DNA of 64,000 nt. Source: CAWIVH01 sp963839475 (GTDB lineage Bacteria > Acidobacteriota > UBA6911). Location of the stretch: the NCBI GenBank assembly GCA_963839475.1, contig CAWIVH010000018.1, positions 558,001-622,000 on the forward strand, read 5' to 3'. The translations under genes and the position numbers were made by a program. Of the stretch, positions 17,314 to 27,233 are shown piece after piece. The notes under the pieces are model-generated. The model saw only the letters and a list, made by a program, of their open reading frames with translations, made no database searches and was not told where the DNA came from. The stretch's first letter is position 1. Each line of letters starts with the position of its first letter.

Positions 17314-19811
17314 AAAAACCGCCCGCTGACGGTCCGCGATCTTCCGACGAAAAGGCTACCGCGCCGAACAGCCGTGAGAGGCAACTGGCCGAAGCTGTTG
17401 CGGATTTCGTCGACCTGCAGGCGCGCGAAGAGAGCATGGACGCCGGGAGTTTTTGCCGGCAACACCCGGAATTGGAACCCGATCTCCGTGATGCGCTTCA
17501 GATACTGGACGGAATAGATTCGTTGCTGTCCCCCGCAGCACCGTCACCAAGCAGAGAGCGCGCTGTTGAAGCGCTGCCTGAGAAACTATCCGGACACAAG
17601 ATCATCGGACTCATCGGGACCGGCGGCATGGGCAGAGTTCTGCTCGCCAGCGATGAAGGCCTGGGTAGGAAGGTCGCGATAAAAACCCTGGGCAGCCGTT
17701 ACCTCCACGATGACTTGCTGCGCACCCGTTTCATGCAGGAAGCGCGGGCGATGGCACGGCTGAGTCACCCCAATATCGTACGCATTTACAGCCTCGGACA
17801 GCCGGATGAAATACCGCATTTTGTCATGGAGTATGTGCAGGGCGTGCCGCTGGTCGAAGCGATCCGCACACTCACGCTGGAACAAAAAATCGAGCTCATG
17901 ATCAAAGTAGTAATGGCGGTTGAGTTTCTGCACCAGAACCGGATCATTCACCGCGATCTCAAACCAGGAAATATCCTGGTAGGTTCCGACCTGGAGCCCA
18001 AGCTGCTGGATTTCGGCCTCGCCCAACAGGTGGGTGAGGAGGGCAACCGGATCACCCGCGCAGGTGAAATAATGGGCACGCCGGACTATTTCTCCCCGGA
18101 ACAAGCGCAAGCCGACCCATCATTAGGCGCCCGCTCCGACATTTTCTCCCTGGGCGCGATTTTTTACGAACTCCTGACGGGCGTGGTCCCATTCCGTTCA
18201 ACCGGCCTGGCCGAACAACTTCGTCAGATATGCGAAAGCGACCCTGTTCTTCCCCGCAGGTTGAACGCAGACATTCCTGGCGCCATTCAGAACATCTGTC
18301 TGAAAGCACTCGAAAAGCGCCCCTCCGACCGGTACAGTACGGCGGGTGAAATGGCGCGGGACCTGGAAAGATATCTGGCTGGTGAGGCCGTGCTCGCAAA
18401 TCCGACGACCTATTCACGCATCATGGCGGGCAAGGTCGAGCAGCACATGCGGGAGCTCGACGGCTGGCAGCAGGATAGGATCCTTTCCTGGTATGAATTC
18501 GATGCCTTCCGCCGGCTGTACGACAGGTTGGCGGAACGCGAAGATGCATGGATCCTCGAAGCGAGGCGCCTGTCCATTTCTCAGGTGACGCTCTATCTCG
18601 GAGCGTGGGTTTCCGTCCTCGCCGCAGCTCTCCTTCTGTTCTTTCGCTACCCCGGGCTTTCAGGCATGCCCTCCGTCATTCTGGTAGCCGGCACGACAGC
18701 ACCAACCGCGTGGATCGGCCTGCGCTGCTGGAAACTGGACCAGAAGCGGATTGCCGTGGCCTACCTGCTTGCATTCTGCCTGCTCTTGCCCACCACACTC
18801 CTGATCGCCATGAAAGAATGGCGACTGCTGACGCATTTCAGCCAGGGAAAGGAAAGCCTGGAATTCTTCGCGAAATTTGAGACCTTCCGAGTGCCAGCAC
18901 CCCAAACCGTCATCGATAAAGAAGGAACTCCGGTCGTGAAGAGCGTCTCGGTATTCAAAGGCCCGACCAATGCACAAATATGGTGGGCTCTCGTGTTGGC
19001 GTTGCCGGCCTATCTCTGGCTCAGACGATTCACGAGGGCATCCGTTTTCTCCCTGGTGTTCTCGGTCATCACGGCGATGCTTTGCATAGTCAGCCTGCTG
19101 CGCCTGGGGATGTTGGACTGGCTCGCTGACGACCCAGGCAAAGTCTATTTCCGCATGATCCCTTTTGCGATCCTGTTTTTCGCGGGAGGCTCCTGGCTGG
19201 AGAACAGGCGTTGCACAGGAGATTCGCGCTACTTCTATCCCATCGCCGTGCTGTTTACTTTCGTCGCATTGAGCGGCGTAGCCGGTTTCCACAAACCGTA
19301 CTCCGACTGGCTGCAGAGGGTGTGGCCGTGGACGCGCGGTCAGATCGAGTACCTCTTCATTATTAACGCCGGGGTTTATCTCGCCCTTCAGAGCGCCAGT
19401 GAGCACTTTGGCTCACCGCAGATGAGGACGGTGGCGAAATCGTTTCGCTTTGTCATTCCCGGGCATGTGTTGACCTCCTTGCTTCTGCTCGGCCTGGCGG
19501 CCTCCTCCCGCTGGGAAAAATCGCTCGAGCGACTCGACTTCAGATATGAAGCCCGCATTTTCGAAATACTTCTTCCGATAGCAGCCTGCCTGTTTGTATT
19601 CGGTTCGGTTCCCAAACAGATGAAAAACTTCTTCGTAACAGGGCTCATCTTCCTGGCAGTGGGAATCGGCCGGTTGCAGCAAGATGTACTCAAAGAACGC
19701 CCGGCCTGGCCAATCACCCTGCTGGCCGTAGGATTTATGCTGATGGTCATCGCCGCGAACTACACACCCGTCAGGCTCGCAGCAGGTCGTCTGTTCCGCC
19801 GCAAGCACTGA
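17310..19811 (+). CDS. Membrane Ser/Thr protein kinase coupled to the ECF sigma factor
   Basis: This is a Hanks-type kinase of 833 residues. After a 95-residue helical N-terminus comes the kinase domain (about 96-370): P-loop GTGGMGRV (103-110), Lys125 in VAIKTL, catalytic HRDLKPGN (214-221) and DFG (234-236), with MGTPDYFSPEQA as activation segment. A juxtamembrane part (about 371-420) leads to a large C-terminal region with roughly ten membrane helices and no recognised sensory fold. The N-terminal segment resembles the short helical leader typical of ECF-linked kinases. The gene overlaps the sigma stop by four bases, giving coupled translation. It probably phosphorylates the sigma factor in response to a membrane signal. 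Confidence 0.9.
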   Translation: MKKPPADGPRSSDEKATAPNSRERQLAEAVADFVDLQAREESMDAGSFCRQHPELEPDLRDALQILDGIDSLLSPAAPSPSRERAVEALPEKLSGHKIIGLIGTGGMGRVLLASDEGLGRKVAIKTLGSRYLHDDLLRTRFMQEARAMARLSHPNIVRIYSLGQPDEIPHFVMEYVQGVPLVEAIRTLTLEQKIELMIKVVMAVEFLHQNRIIHRDLKPGNILVGSDLEPKLLDFGLAQQVGEEGNRITRAGEIMGTPDYFSPEQAQADPSLGARSDIFSLGAIFYELLTGVVPFRSTGLAEQLRQICESDPVLPRRLNADIPGAIQNICLKALEKRPSDRYSTAGEMARDLERYLAGEAVLANPTTYSRIMAGKVEQHMRELDGWQQDRILSWYEFDAFRRLYDRLAEREDAWILEARRLSISQVTLYLGAWVSVLAAALLLFFRYPGLSGMPSVILVAGTTAPTAWIGLRCWKLDQKRIAVAYLLAFCLLLPTTLLIAMKEWRLLTHFSQGKESLEFFAKFETFRVPAPQTVIDKEGTPVVKSVSVFKGPTNAQIWWALVLALPAYLWLRRFTRASVFSLVFSVITAMLCIVSLLRLGMLDWLADDPGKVYFRMIPFAILFFAGGSWLENRRCTGDSRYFYPIAVLFTFVALSGVAGFHKPYSDWLQRVWPWTRGQIEYLFIINAGVYLALQSASEHFGSPQMRTVAKSFRFVIPGHVLTSLLLLGLAASSRWEKSLERLDFRYEARIFEILLPIAACLFVFGSVPKQMKNFFVTGLIFLAVGIGRLQQDVLKERPAWPITLLAVGFMLMVIAANYTPVRLAAGRLFRRKH

Positions 19812-19923
19812 TTCTGCCCCTATCCGCGCCAAGCATCCCCCGGTCATAAATCGACTGAAAACAGGAAAATCAAAAACGGGGTTCCGCACGGCAAAACCTC
19901 CCAGGAAGCCCATTACGCGAAAT

Positions 19924-19944
19924 ATTTCAGCGAACAGCTGAAAT
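19924..19944. repeat. Inverted repeat upstream of the propeller lipoprotein
   Basis: A perfect 8-bp inverted repeat (ATTTCAGC with GCTGAAAT, 5-base spacer) lies 62 bases before the next start codon. It has no T run, so an operator or mRNA hairpin is likelier than a terminator. Confidence 0.35.
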
Positions 19945-20005
19945 AATCGGTTTCAGGTGTCGCTATTCCGTAACGAGGACAAGAACGAACCCAGGAGGCG
20001 ACATT

Positions 20006-21313
20006 ATGGACACATCCAATGGGACGGCTGGAAGCAAAACCAGGATCACGGTTTTTCTATTGGAGATGCTGGGTTTATCGATCCTTTTGTCCGGCTGCGG
20101 GCCGGAAACGGAGCAGGCCGGTTTCCTGGCGTGCTGGTCCACCGACGAATCCCGGGTTGCCTTGGTCTCCAACTTCATGGCGGATGGCAACATATTGTCG
20201 GGAGTCTGGATTTACGATGCTCGTATTGGGGAAACAAAACAAATTGTGCGGGTCGCCAGCGGATTCTTTTGCGCGCATCCCCAATGGTCGCCAACGGGCC
20301 GGGAATTGATGTTTGCCGTGCTGCGAAAGGATGATGAAAACTCAGAAAACGATAAGGATGAAATGGTTCCCTATTCCCTATGGATCGCCGGCGCCAATGG
20401 CGAAGGCCTGCGGCGGATCAGAGACAGTTCAACCATCGACAATGAAGCATTCCTCCTGCCGAATGCCATTATGTGGGGTTGGGACGATTCCTCGATCATC
20501 TTCCAACAGACAGTCGGCACGCAGGTCACAGCACTGCAACAGAATCTCCTCACGGGGGACTCGGTCCCTTATCTTCCGGATTCAGCAGACGCCTATTCCC
20601 TGACTCCGTCCCCGGACCGCAACTGGATTGCCGCCCTGCTTTGCGACAAGGATTCGAGGTCGGCCCGACTCTACCTCGCACATCTTGAATCCGCCGACTG
20701 GCGGCTAGTTACGACCCTGGGGATGGATGCGCACGACATCGAATCTCTTTCGCCCATGATCTACTGGGCGCCGAATTCTTCGGGATTAATAGTGACAGAA
20801 ACGGAAGGGGGCATAACCGGAGAATCAAGATATCTGTGTTACGTGGACGCCGGATCCGGAACCATCCGGAGAATTGGCACAGGAGACCCGCAGTCCTCCA
20901 TTCTTTGGAACCGTGAGAGCAATTCGCTCCTGTTCACATCGGTGGACGGGAAGGACTCTGCAAATGTCGTCATCCGCCGTTTGGACCTCTTATCCGGGAA
21001 ATTGATTACTCTCGCCCCCTACGGAGAAAATCATCTGCTTTCCTGGAACCATGAGGACAATCGCATCTACTTTTATCAGGGCAACCCTGTGCACACTTAT
21101 CGATCCCCTAAAGGCAGGATCGAAGAGCAGAGACTGTTCTCCTGCCGCGCAGATGGCTCGGATGCGCGATCGCTCGGCCACTTCGACATCAGGGAATCCC
21201 TCTCAGGGAGCCTCTCGCGGACGGGTAACCGGATGGTGCTGTTTCATGAATCCGATGAGCCCGGCGTTGTGGATTTCACCACCGGAGATACTCGCCGGAT
21301 TCGACTTCAGTGA
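20006..21313 (+). CDS. WD40/PD40-like propeller lipoprotein
   Basis: The 435-residue product opens with a lipoprotein signal whose lipobox is LSGC (Cys31). The mature part is a beta-propeller with blades ending in phrases such as HPQWSPTGRELMFA, TPSPDRNWIAALL, IYWAPNSSGLIV and ILWNRESNSLLFTS, comparable with TolB/DPP-IV-type N-terminal propellers, but no peptidase domain follows. The start is fixed by GGAGG seven bases upstream. It is downstream of the sigma/kinase pair, separated by 194 bases with a small inverted repeat, so it may have its own promoter, possibly one served by that sigma factor (inference). It is probably a periplasmic or outer-membrane binding protein. Confidence 0.8.
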   Translation: MDTSNGTAGSKTRITVFLLEMLGLSILLSGCGPETEQAGFLACWSTDESRVALVSNFMADGNILSGVWIYDARIGETKQIVRVASGFFCAHPQWSPTGRELMFAVLRKDDENSENDKDEMVPYSLWIAGANGEGLRRIRDSSTIDNEAFLLPNAIMWGWDDSSIIFQQTVGTQVTALQQNLLTGDSVPYLPDSADAYSLTPSPDRNWIAALLCDKDSRSARLYLAHLESADWRLVTTLGMDAHDIESLSPMIYWAPNSSGLIVTETEGGITGESRYLCYVDAGSGTIRRIGTGDPQSSILWNRESNSLLFTSVDGKDSANVVIRRLDLLSGKLITLAPYGENHLLSWNHEDNRIYFYQGNPVHTYRSPKGRIEEQRLFSCRADGSDARSLGHFDIRESLSGSLSRTGNRMVLFHESDEPGVVDFTTGDTRRIRLQ

Positions 21314-21677
21314 GCACGCCATCAGTAAAAAACCAAGCGAAACACTTTGGCTCTCACCATCTAGGGCAGCGGAAACGCGGGTCCTCGGGGAAATGAATCA
21401 GCCTGGCAAATAACAGCCGCCGGTGGCAAAGGTGAAGGTGCGCTCGGTAGTAAGTGCCGTGGGGAACTCGTGCCGGCGACCTTTCGCGCGGTAGACAGGA
21501 TGCAGCCTGCTCCTGCACCGCCTGAATTTTGAATGATCCCTCATGATGATGGATGGCATGAAAACAAAAAATATACAGGATACGAAATCCGATGATATCG
21601 TTCCTGATCAGCGGACGCGTTTTTTCCTGAGCTCTTTGCAGCCCAAAGGGTCGGTTTCGGACCTCCTGGAGGTATTC
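21314..21677. other. Gene-free interval of about 360 bases
   Basis: This interval holds the leader of the GH2 gene, including its ribosome site GGAGG near 21668. An in-frame upstream extension from 21543 exists, but it would place about 45 residues ahead of the Tat signal and lacks a ribosome site. Nothing else is evident. Confidence 0.4.
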
Positions 21678-24600
21678 ATGAAAAATTGGACACGTCGCGA
21701 AATATTGGAAAGCGGCATGGCGATTCCAGTTGCATCGGCTTTGGGAATGCCTGACAAGCCTGTGCCCGAGCAGTCTGAAAATATGCGAATGGCTTCGGAA
21801 AGAACGCAATCGGCTTCTGGAGCGGCCGCGTTGCGAGAGCGTTCCCTGCTGGATTTTGGCTGGCGCTTTCACTTCGGACATGCCAACGATGCGGCTAAGG
21901 ATTTCGGGTTCGGAGTCGGAAGGTCGGGGGGATTTCAGAAGACCGGAGGTTTCCTATCCCCCAGCAACCTCGCCTTTAATGACGGTGACTGGACATCGGT
22001 TGACCTTCCCCACGACTGGGCGATTGGACTCCCGTTTAAGAATGATCCATCCCTGTCAAGCAAGGGCTATTACCCCCTGGGCCGCGATTATCCGGAAACC
22101 AGCGTGGGCTGGTATCGCCGCGTCTTCGAGATGCCCGCTTCCGATACGGGCCGGCGCATCTCGGTGGAGTTCGACGGCTCTTACCGGGATACAATGGTCA
22201 TCTTCAACGGTTACTACATCGGCCGGCACAGCGGTGGTTACGATCCATTCAGCTTCGACCTGACCGACTTCGTCAACCCGGGAGTCCCCAATGTACTGCT
22301 GATCCGGGTTGATGCCACGCTGAGCGACGGCTGGTTCTATGAAGGCGCCGGCTTGTACCGGCATGTCTGGCTCGTCAAAACCGCTCCGGTTCACGTTAAG
22401 AAGTGGGGCACCCTGGCGGTTGGCGTGGTGAAGCCGGGAGCTGCGACGGTCAATATCCGCACCGAGGTGGAGAATCATGGAAAAGGCGCCCAGAACGTGC
22501 GCGTGATCTCGACCATCCTGGACCCTGCGGGAAAGCAAGTAGCAAAGACGGCCGGTTCGCCGCTATCCATCCCGGAGTTCAGCGAGCGAACTTTCGAACA
22601 GCAGGTTGAGGTGAAGCAGCCGGCTTTATGGTCCCTGGAAGAACGGAACCTTTACAAGGTGGTCACCGAAGTGGAATCCGCCGGATCCATAACAGATCGT
22701 TACGAGACGCGCTTCGGGATCCGCGACCTGAAATTCGACCCCGAAATGGGCTTTCTCCTCAACGGCAAATCCGTCAAAGTGAAAGGAACATGCAATCATC
22801 AGGACCACGCGGGAGTCGGTGCTGCACTGCCGGATGCCGTGCAGTATTTCCGAATCCGCAAGCTCCAGGAAATGGGCTGCAACGGCTTGCGCACCTCGCA
22901 CAATCCGCCGACGCCGGAGCTACTGGACGCCTGTGACGAACTGGGAATGCTGGTCCTCGATGAGACTCGCATGCTGTCCTCGAATCCGGAAGGGCTTGCT
23001 CAATTCGAGAATATGGTCCGGCGCGACCGGAACCATCCAAGCGTCTTTTTGTGGTCGATGGGAAATGAGGAAAGTATATCGGTCACCAACACCGGCTTGC
23101 GCATCTTGACTTCGATGAAGCGGATCGCGGTGAAACACGACGGCTCGAGGCCGATTACGATTGCGCCGCCGCCCATGGGAGACTACATGGGAAAAGGAGG
23201 GCTCGCAGTCTGCGACATCATGGGCTACAACTACGCCGATCCGCAAGCCGAGGCGTACCACAGAGCCAATCCCAAGGTCGCAGTCATCGGAACGGAGAAC
23301 GTAAGCGCCGTCGGGACCCGAGGCATTTACGTCACGGACCGGACCCAAGGATATGTTGGCTCCTACGATCCCTACACCACTACAGGCCGGGCTTCAGCCG
23401 AAGGCTGGTGGAGATTCGTCAGTGCGAGGCCATGGGTTGCCGGAGGTTTCGTCTGGACAGGGTTCGACTACCGCGGCGAGCCGTCTCCATACCAGTGGCC
23501 GAACATCAGCTCTCAGTACGGCGTCATCGACACCTGCGGATTTCCTAAAGATACGTTCTTCTACTACCAGTCGTGGTGGACATCCAAGCCGGTTCTGCAT
23601 GTGTTCCCGCATTGGAACTGGCCCGGGCTCGAAGGGCAGGAGATCGCTGTCTGGGTTTACTCGAATATGGACCGGGTGGAGCTCCTCCATAATGGCCAAA
23701 GCCTGGGCATCAAGGATATGCCGAAAGACCAGCACCTGGCCTGGAACGTGAAATACGCCCCCGGCACCATCGAGGCGCGGGGCTTTAAAGGTGGTCAGCA
23801 GGTCATGACCGCAAAGCGTGAAACGACCGGTGCTCCGGCGAAGATCGTGCTGCATCGGGATCGTCAGGAGATCGCCGCAGACGGCGAGGATGTGGCGGTA
23901 TGCGTGGTTGAGGTACAAGACGCGCGGGGACGCGTGGTTCCCATCACGGACAACCAGGTCAGCTTCAAAATAATCGGGCCGGGGAAGGTGATCGGAACCG
24001 GAAACGGCGACCCGACAAACCAGGAATCCGACATCGGCACGACGCGAAAAGCGTTCTCGGGATTGTGCATGGCGATCGTTCAGTCCACGAAATCAGGAGG
24101 GAGCATCCAAGTCGAGGCAACCTCGCCGGGGCTTACAGCCGCGTTTGCCACCATCTCCGCCAAGGGAGTGAAACTCCGTCCTCAGGTTATGGCTTGGGAG
24201 CGAGCGGTTCCGGCCGGCACAGGCATCACGGGACTGTGGAGACCAGCGGCCCCGCTCGCGGCTGCAACAACCGGCAATCCGATGGCGCTTGCCGGCGGCA
24301 GCACCGACATGATTTTCACCTTCTACCAGGATGGCAACGTCTTGACGGGCTCGATGGAGTCTTCGGGCGGAGGCGGATTCGGTGGCGGAGGCAACACAGG
24401 AGGGGCCATCGTTGACGGAAAAATGGACGGCGCCAATATCTCGTTCCGGGTGGGAAATACGACATACACAGGCACTGTCCACGGCGATCGAATTGAACTG
24501 CAAAGAACCGGAGGCCCTGCCGGCCGCGGGGGCCGGAGCGGCGCCACTCCAGCTCCTGCTACCGATACAGGCACACGCCCCGCGGTCGGCCCGCCACCAG

Positions 24601-24680
24601 CCGGCTCTGATCCATCCTTTGGCGGCCGCGGCGGCGGTCAGGCGCCCGCGCCTTTAATCCTCAGGAAAGTGACTCGCTGA
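21678..24680 (+). CDS. GH2-family beta-galactosidase-like enzyme, Tat-exported
   Basis: This glycoside hydrolase removes beta-linked sugars from glycan ends. From the chosen ATG (GGAGG upstream) the product begins with a twin-arginine leader TRREIL. The GH2 jelly-roll, Ig-like and barrel domains follow in order: NGYYIGRHSGGYDPF (about 175-190), the ligand-binding CNHQDHAGVG, acid/base Glu464 in WSMGNEE, and the nucleophile candidate Glu540 in IGTEN. After the barrel come a DUF4982-like and a bacterial Ig-like domain (about 700-840), then a glycine-rich tail enclosing a TFYQDGNVLTGSM/GTVHGDRIELQRTG element that resembles a small beta-barrel common in Acidobacteriota. Length is 1,000 residues. 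Exact substrate is open (galactoside or glucuronide). Confidence 0.88.
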   Translation: MKNWTRREILESGMAIPVASALGMPDKPVPEQSENMRMASERTQSASGAAALRERSLLDFGWRFHFGHANDAAKDFGFGVGRSGGFQKTGGFLSPSNLAFNDGDWTSVDLPHDWAIGLPFKNDPSLSSKGYYPLGRDYPETSVGWYRRVFEMPASDTGRRISVEFDGSYRDTMVIFNGYYIGRHSGGYDPFSFDLTDFVNPGVPNVLLIRVDATLSDGWFYEGAGLYRHVWLVKTAPVHVKKWGTLAVGVVKPGAATVNIRTEVENHGKGAQNVRVISTILDPAGKQVAKTAGSPLSIPEFSERTFEQQVEVKQPALWSLEERNLYKVVTEVESAGSITDRYETRFGIRDLKFDPEMGFLLNGKSVKVKGTCNHQDHAGVGAALPDAVQYFRIRKLQEMGCNGLRTSHNPPTPELLDACDELGMLVLDETRMLSSNPEGLAQFENMVRRDRNHPSVFLWSMGNEESISVTNTGLRILTSMKRIAVKHDGSRPITIAPPPMGDYMGKGGLAVCDIMGYNYADPQAEAYHRANPKVAVIGTENVSAVGTRGIYVTDRTQGYVGSYDPYTTTGRASAEGWWRFVSARPWVAGGFVWTGFDYRGEPSPYQWPNISSQYGVIDTCGFPKDTFFYYQSWWTSKPVLHVFPHWNWPGLEGQEIAVWVYSNMDRVELLHNGQSLGIKDMPKDQHLAWNVKYAPGTIEARGFKGGQQVMTAKRETTGAPAKIVLHRDRQEIAADGEDVAVCVVEVQDARGRVVPITDNQVSFKIIGPGKVIGTGNGDPTNQESDIGTTRKAFSGLCMAIVQSTKSGGSIQVEATSPGLTAAFATISAKGVKLRPQVMAWERAVPAGTGITGLWRPAAPLAAATTGNPMALAGGSTDMIFTFYQDGNVLTGSMESSGGGGFGGGGNTGGAIVDGKMDGANISFRVGNTTYTGTVHGDRIELQRTGGPAGRGGRSGATPAPATDTGTRPAVGPPPAGSDPSFGGRGGGQAPAPLILRKVTR

Positions 24681-24817
24681 CCAGTAACTGATGCCAAATG
24701 GGTTCCGTGATCAGGAGAATCCTCCGAGGCCTTGGATGAAGTGTTGCCGGCGTCCGAGGTAGGAACCCGCACTGCAGCCGCCGATAGCTGGAGTTTCGTA
24801 GAGTAATCGCCTTCCCT

Positions 24818-26773
24818 TTACTTGCTTACCGCAATTCGATAGACGACGCTTTCCCTGGTCTCGGTTTCAGGCGCGGGCAAGTGAAGGCGGAGCGGCAGGC
24901 ACTTTATCGAGGGAAAAACATTGAAAATGAGCTCCCCCGGGCTGCCTACTTCAAGCCCAGCGCGGCCCTTCGTCAATTCAAAAAGAAACTCGCGCCCCGG
25001 TCCTTTTATCCTGACTCGTCGATCATCGAGTCGGACGAGTTTCATGCCCTCCATCCATACAATCGGTTCGATGATATCGATCACCGGCTTTTTCCCGTGA
25101 TAGCGAAGACTCACGGTCTTACGCAACTCCCGGTCGGAAAAATCGTGATCCAGAGTATAGGCCACCCCTCCGGGGAGGAGCTTTTTGTCGTTGAGTTCCC
25201 CGGACGCTGACACGCGAAATCCGGAACTACCTTCGATCAGCCGTAAGTGGGCGTCATATTCATACAAGTTGGTGAAATAGCCGTCCGGGTCGCGGAATTC
25301 AATTCGGGGTGTCAAGCAGGCGACATTTTCCACTTCCGGAAAATGCATCGGCTCCCAGCGGTTGTATTCCGTCTGGCTTGATATTTGAAGAAAACCATGA
25401 TCCTTAACCCAGAGGCATGAAATCGCTCCGCCTGTGGGCCGGTGCATATATTTACTTTTATAGGTTTTCTGCAGGTCCTTGTAGCCGTAACCGGAGATAG
25501 TAGCCATTATCTCGCCGGTTCGGACCAAAGCCACATCCACGGCTGTAAACAGCCGCGCCCACCCGACTTTGTCCGTTGGGATTGGTGGCAAGCTTCCCGG
25601 TTCCTGTTCTCCCAATTGGCTTGCCAGGGCCAGGTTTTTGGACCGCACGAAAGTCGGGTAGATGCACGGGGGTTGGCTGAATATGGAGAAATAGTGAGGC
25701 CCATACCCGATCATCCCGCCCTGTATCATCGTCCGCAGGTAATCGAGATTTCGTTTCGCTGCCGTTCGATAACGAGCATCTTCCCCGGCGAAAAGGCTGA
25801 AGAGAATCTGGCAGCCATCGGCCGTTGCGCTGCCATAAGTGGCCCATTTATTCGAACGGATCCCCCATGATCCATCGATCGCGCCGTTAGGGTAGACAAA
25901 AAAGAGATGATTTTCCAGCGAGGCGGCAATGGCCTGGTGCACAGCGGCGTCGCCCGTTTCGCGGGCGTACAATTCCAGGCCCCAAAGTGACATGTCGATT
26001 TCGTAACCGATGTCTGAGCCGTATTTGGCGCTGTAAACCCGTTCTCCCTCCGCCTGGATGAATCCATCTTCATCCATCTTGGATAGAACCTGCCGGGCCA
26101 GCAGCCGAGCTTTGGCGATATATGCCTGATCGGGGAAATGGCGATTCATGACGGACAGGGTGGCAGCCGTCGTGGCGCAGTAATTGATGCTGGCAAATCC
26201 CGGATCCATCATGCGCGTCAGGTAATCCGCGGCCTGCTTCATCGACCTCACCCAGGCGATGGCCTCATCCTTGCTCAATTCCTGCTGGAGCTTCTGAAAG
26301 GCCAAAACCATCATCAGCAACTGGTCGGTGGTCGTGCCCGTCCACTCCTCGGGAGTTTCTTTCCAGGCTCCATCGGGAAGTTGCTGGCGGATGAGCCAAT
26401 TGCCCAGGCGCCTTGCCGCGTCAAAGTATTTGGCATCGCGGCTCTGCTGATACGCCACAGCGAAGGGATAAACTGCCTCGGCTGCCCGCGTATGTAGCAC
26501 CTTGCATGACGGGCATTTGATCGCACCCTGGTTAATGTCCATATTGGAGGATATCTGATATTGAAGCAGGGTATCGGTCAGTGCCAACATGGTGCGCAGA
26601 CATTCATCCTTCAGCGATACACTGCCTGAAGATTGATTGCCGCCAAAGCCGGCGAAATTCGCGGCGACAAGCATCATGATCAGGATCGTAATGAGTCGAC
26701 CCCTACCGACATGGGCTACATCCATGGGCCGCCTGCGAAAAATGGATACTTCTCCGACTTTGGATCGAAGCAT
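24818..26773 (-). CDS. Exported alpha/alpha-toroid protein with beta-sandwich, lyase-like layout
   Basis: The 651-residue protein has an N-terminal hydrophobic helix (about 27-44), a CPSCK motif near residue 83-87, an alpha/alpha-barrel (about 90-430) with repeated phrases LIRQQLPDGAWKE and IQAEGERVYSA, and a C-terminal beta-sheet domain (about 440-650). This layout is that of six-hairpin glycosidases and polysaccharide lyases such as the heparinase II/III group, but I cannot point to a catalytic Tyr/His pair, so the enzyme class is not assigned. It is the last gene of a minus-strand group with a serine-hydrolase remnant and a small membrane protein. GH2 and this gene converge. Confidence 0.6.
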   Translation of the reverse strand: MLRSKVGEVSIFRRRPMDVAHVGRGRLITILIMMLVAANFAGFGGNQSSGSVSLKDECLRTMLALTDTLLQYQISSNMDINQGAIKCPSCKVLHTRAAEAVYPFAVAYQQSRDAKYFDAARRLGNWLIRQQLPDGAWKETPEEWTGTTTDQLLMMVLAFQKLQQELSKDEAIAWVRSMKQAADYLTRMMDPGFASINYCATTAATLSVMNRHFPDQAYIAKARLLARQVLSKMDEDGFIQAEGERVYSAKYGSDIGYEIDMSLWGLELYARETGDAAVHQAIAASLENHLFFVYPNGAIDGSWGIRSNKWATYGSATADGCQILFSLFAGEDARYRTAAKRNLDYLRTMIQGGMIGYGPHYFSIFSQPPCIYPTFVRSKNLALASQLGEQEPGSLPPIPTDKVGWARLFTAVDVALVRTGEIMATISGYGYKDLQKTYKSKYMHRPTGGAISCLWVKDHGFLQISSQTEYNRWEPMHFPEVENVACLTPRIEFRDPDGYFTNLYEYDAHLRLIEGSSGFRVSASGELNDKKLLPGGVAYTLDHDFSDRELRKTVSLRYHGKKPVIDIIEPIVWMEGMKLVRLDDRRVRIKGPGREFLFELTKGRAGLEVGSPGELIFNVFPSIKCLPLRLHLPAPETETRESVVYRIAVSK

Positions 26774-26823
26774 GTAGGTTCCCTAATTCCAAGGCTCAAT
26801 ACCTGCATCATTTGTGGCTGCAC

Positions 26824-27193
26824 TCATTGGGGCACCTTCGGAATTCCTCCGCGTTTCATAAACATTCTCGCCAGGATGACGGCAACCGAGAAAGCCAAGA
26901 CAAATCCAGGGCGGGAAAAAGACAATATCTGTGGCATCAAAGACCTTCTGCACCGATCCATTCATATAGACAAAATCCGTCCCGGTGTTTTGCCCAATAG
27001 CCTTGGACCAGGCTACCTTATTCCTCTCGATTACGGCAATTTGCACCGAGGGAAGATTGCCCTGTGTGACAATTTCCTGAATGCGCCTATCCATTTTCGG
27101 GATGGTAATGGGAGCATTCTCAGTCCGGTCTGAAATGCAGGAGGCGGAAAGCGCTGCAAGAAAGATGCAATAAAGCACAGCATGGGGCCTCAC
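26824..27193 (-). pseudogene. Remnant of a beta-lactamase-fold serine hydrolase
   Basis: From a GTG at 27193 the frame opens with a lipoprotein-like leader (LAALSASC) followed by a class-C-type start: IPKMDRRIQEIVTQGNLPSVQIAVIE in outline, VAWSKAIGQNTG, then YMNGSVQK, where SVQK fits the SxxK nucleophile motif. Immediately after FDAT the likeness ends. In another frame the same strand then encodes a hydrophobic helix (FVLAFSVAVILA) and a basic tail RMFMKRGG stopping at 26824, as a normal C-terminal membrane anchor would. So the middle of the gene, several hundred residues, seems deleted, leaving both ends. Sequence upstream and downstream genes are intact. The upstream small membrane gene ends 41 bases before it. 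Confidence 0.6.
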
Positions 27194-27233
27194 GGTGAAT
27201 ATCCCCGCATTGGCAAGCAAATCCAACCGGATC

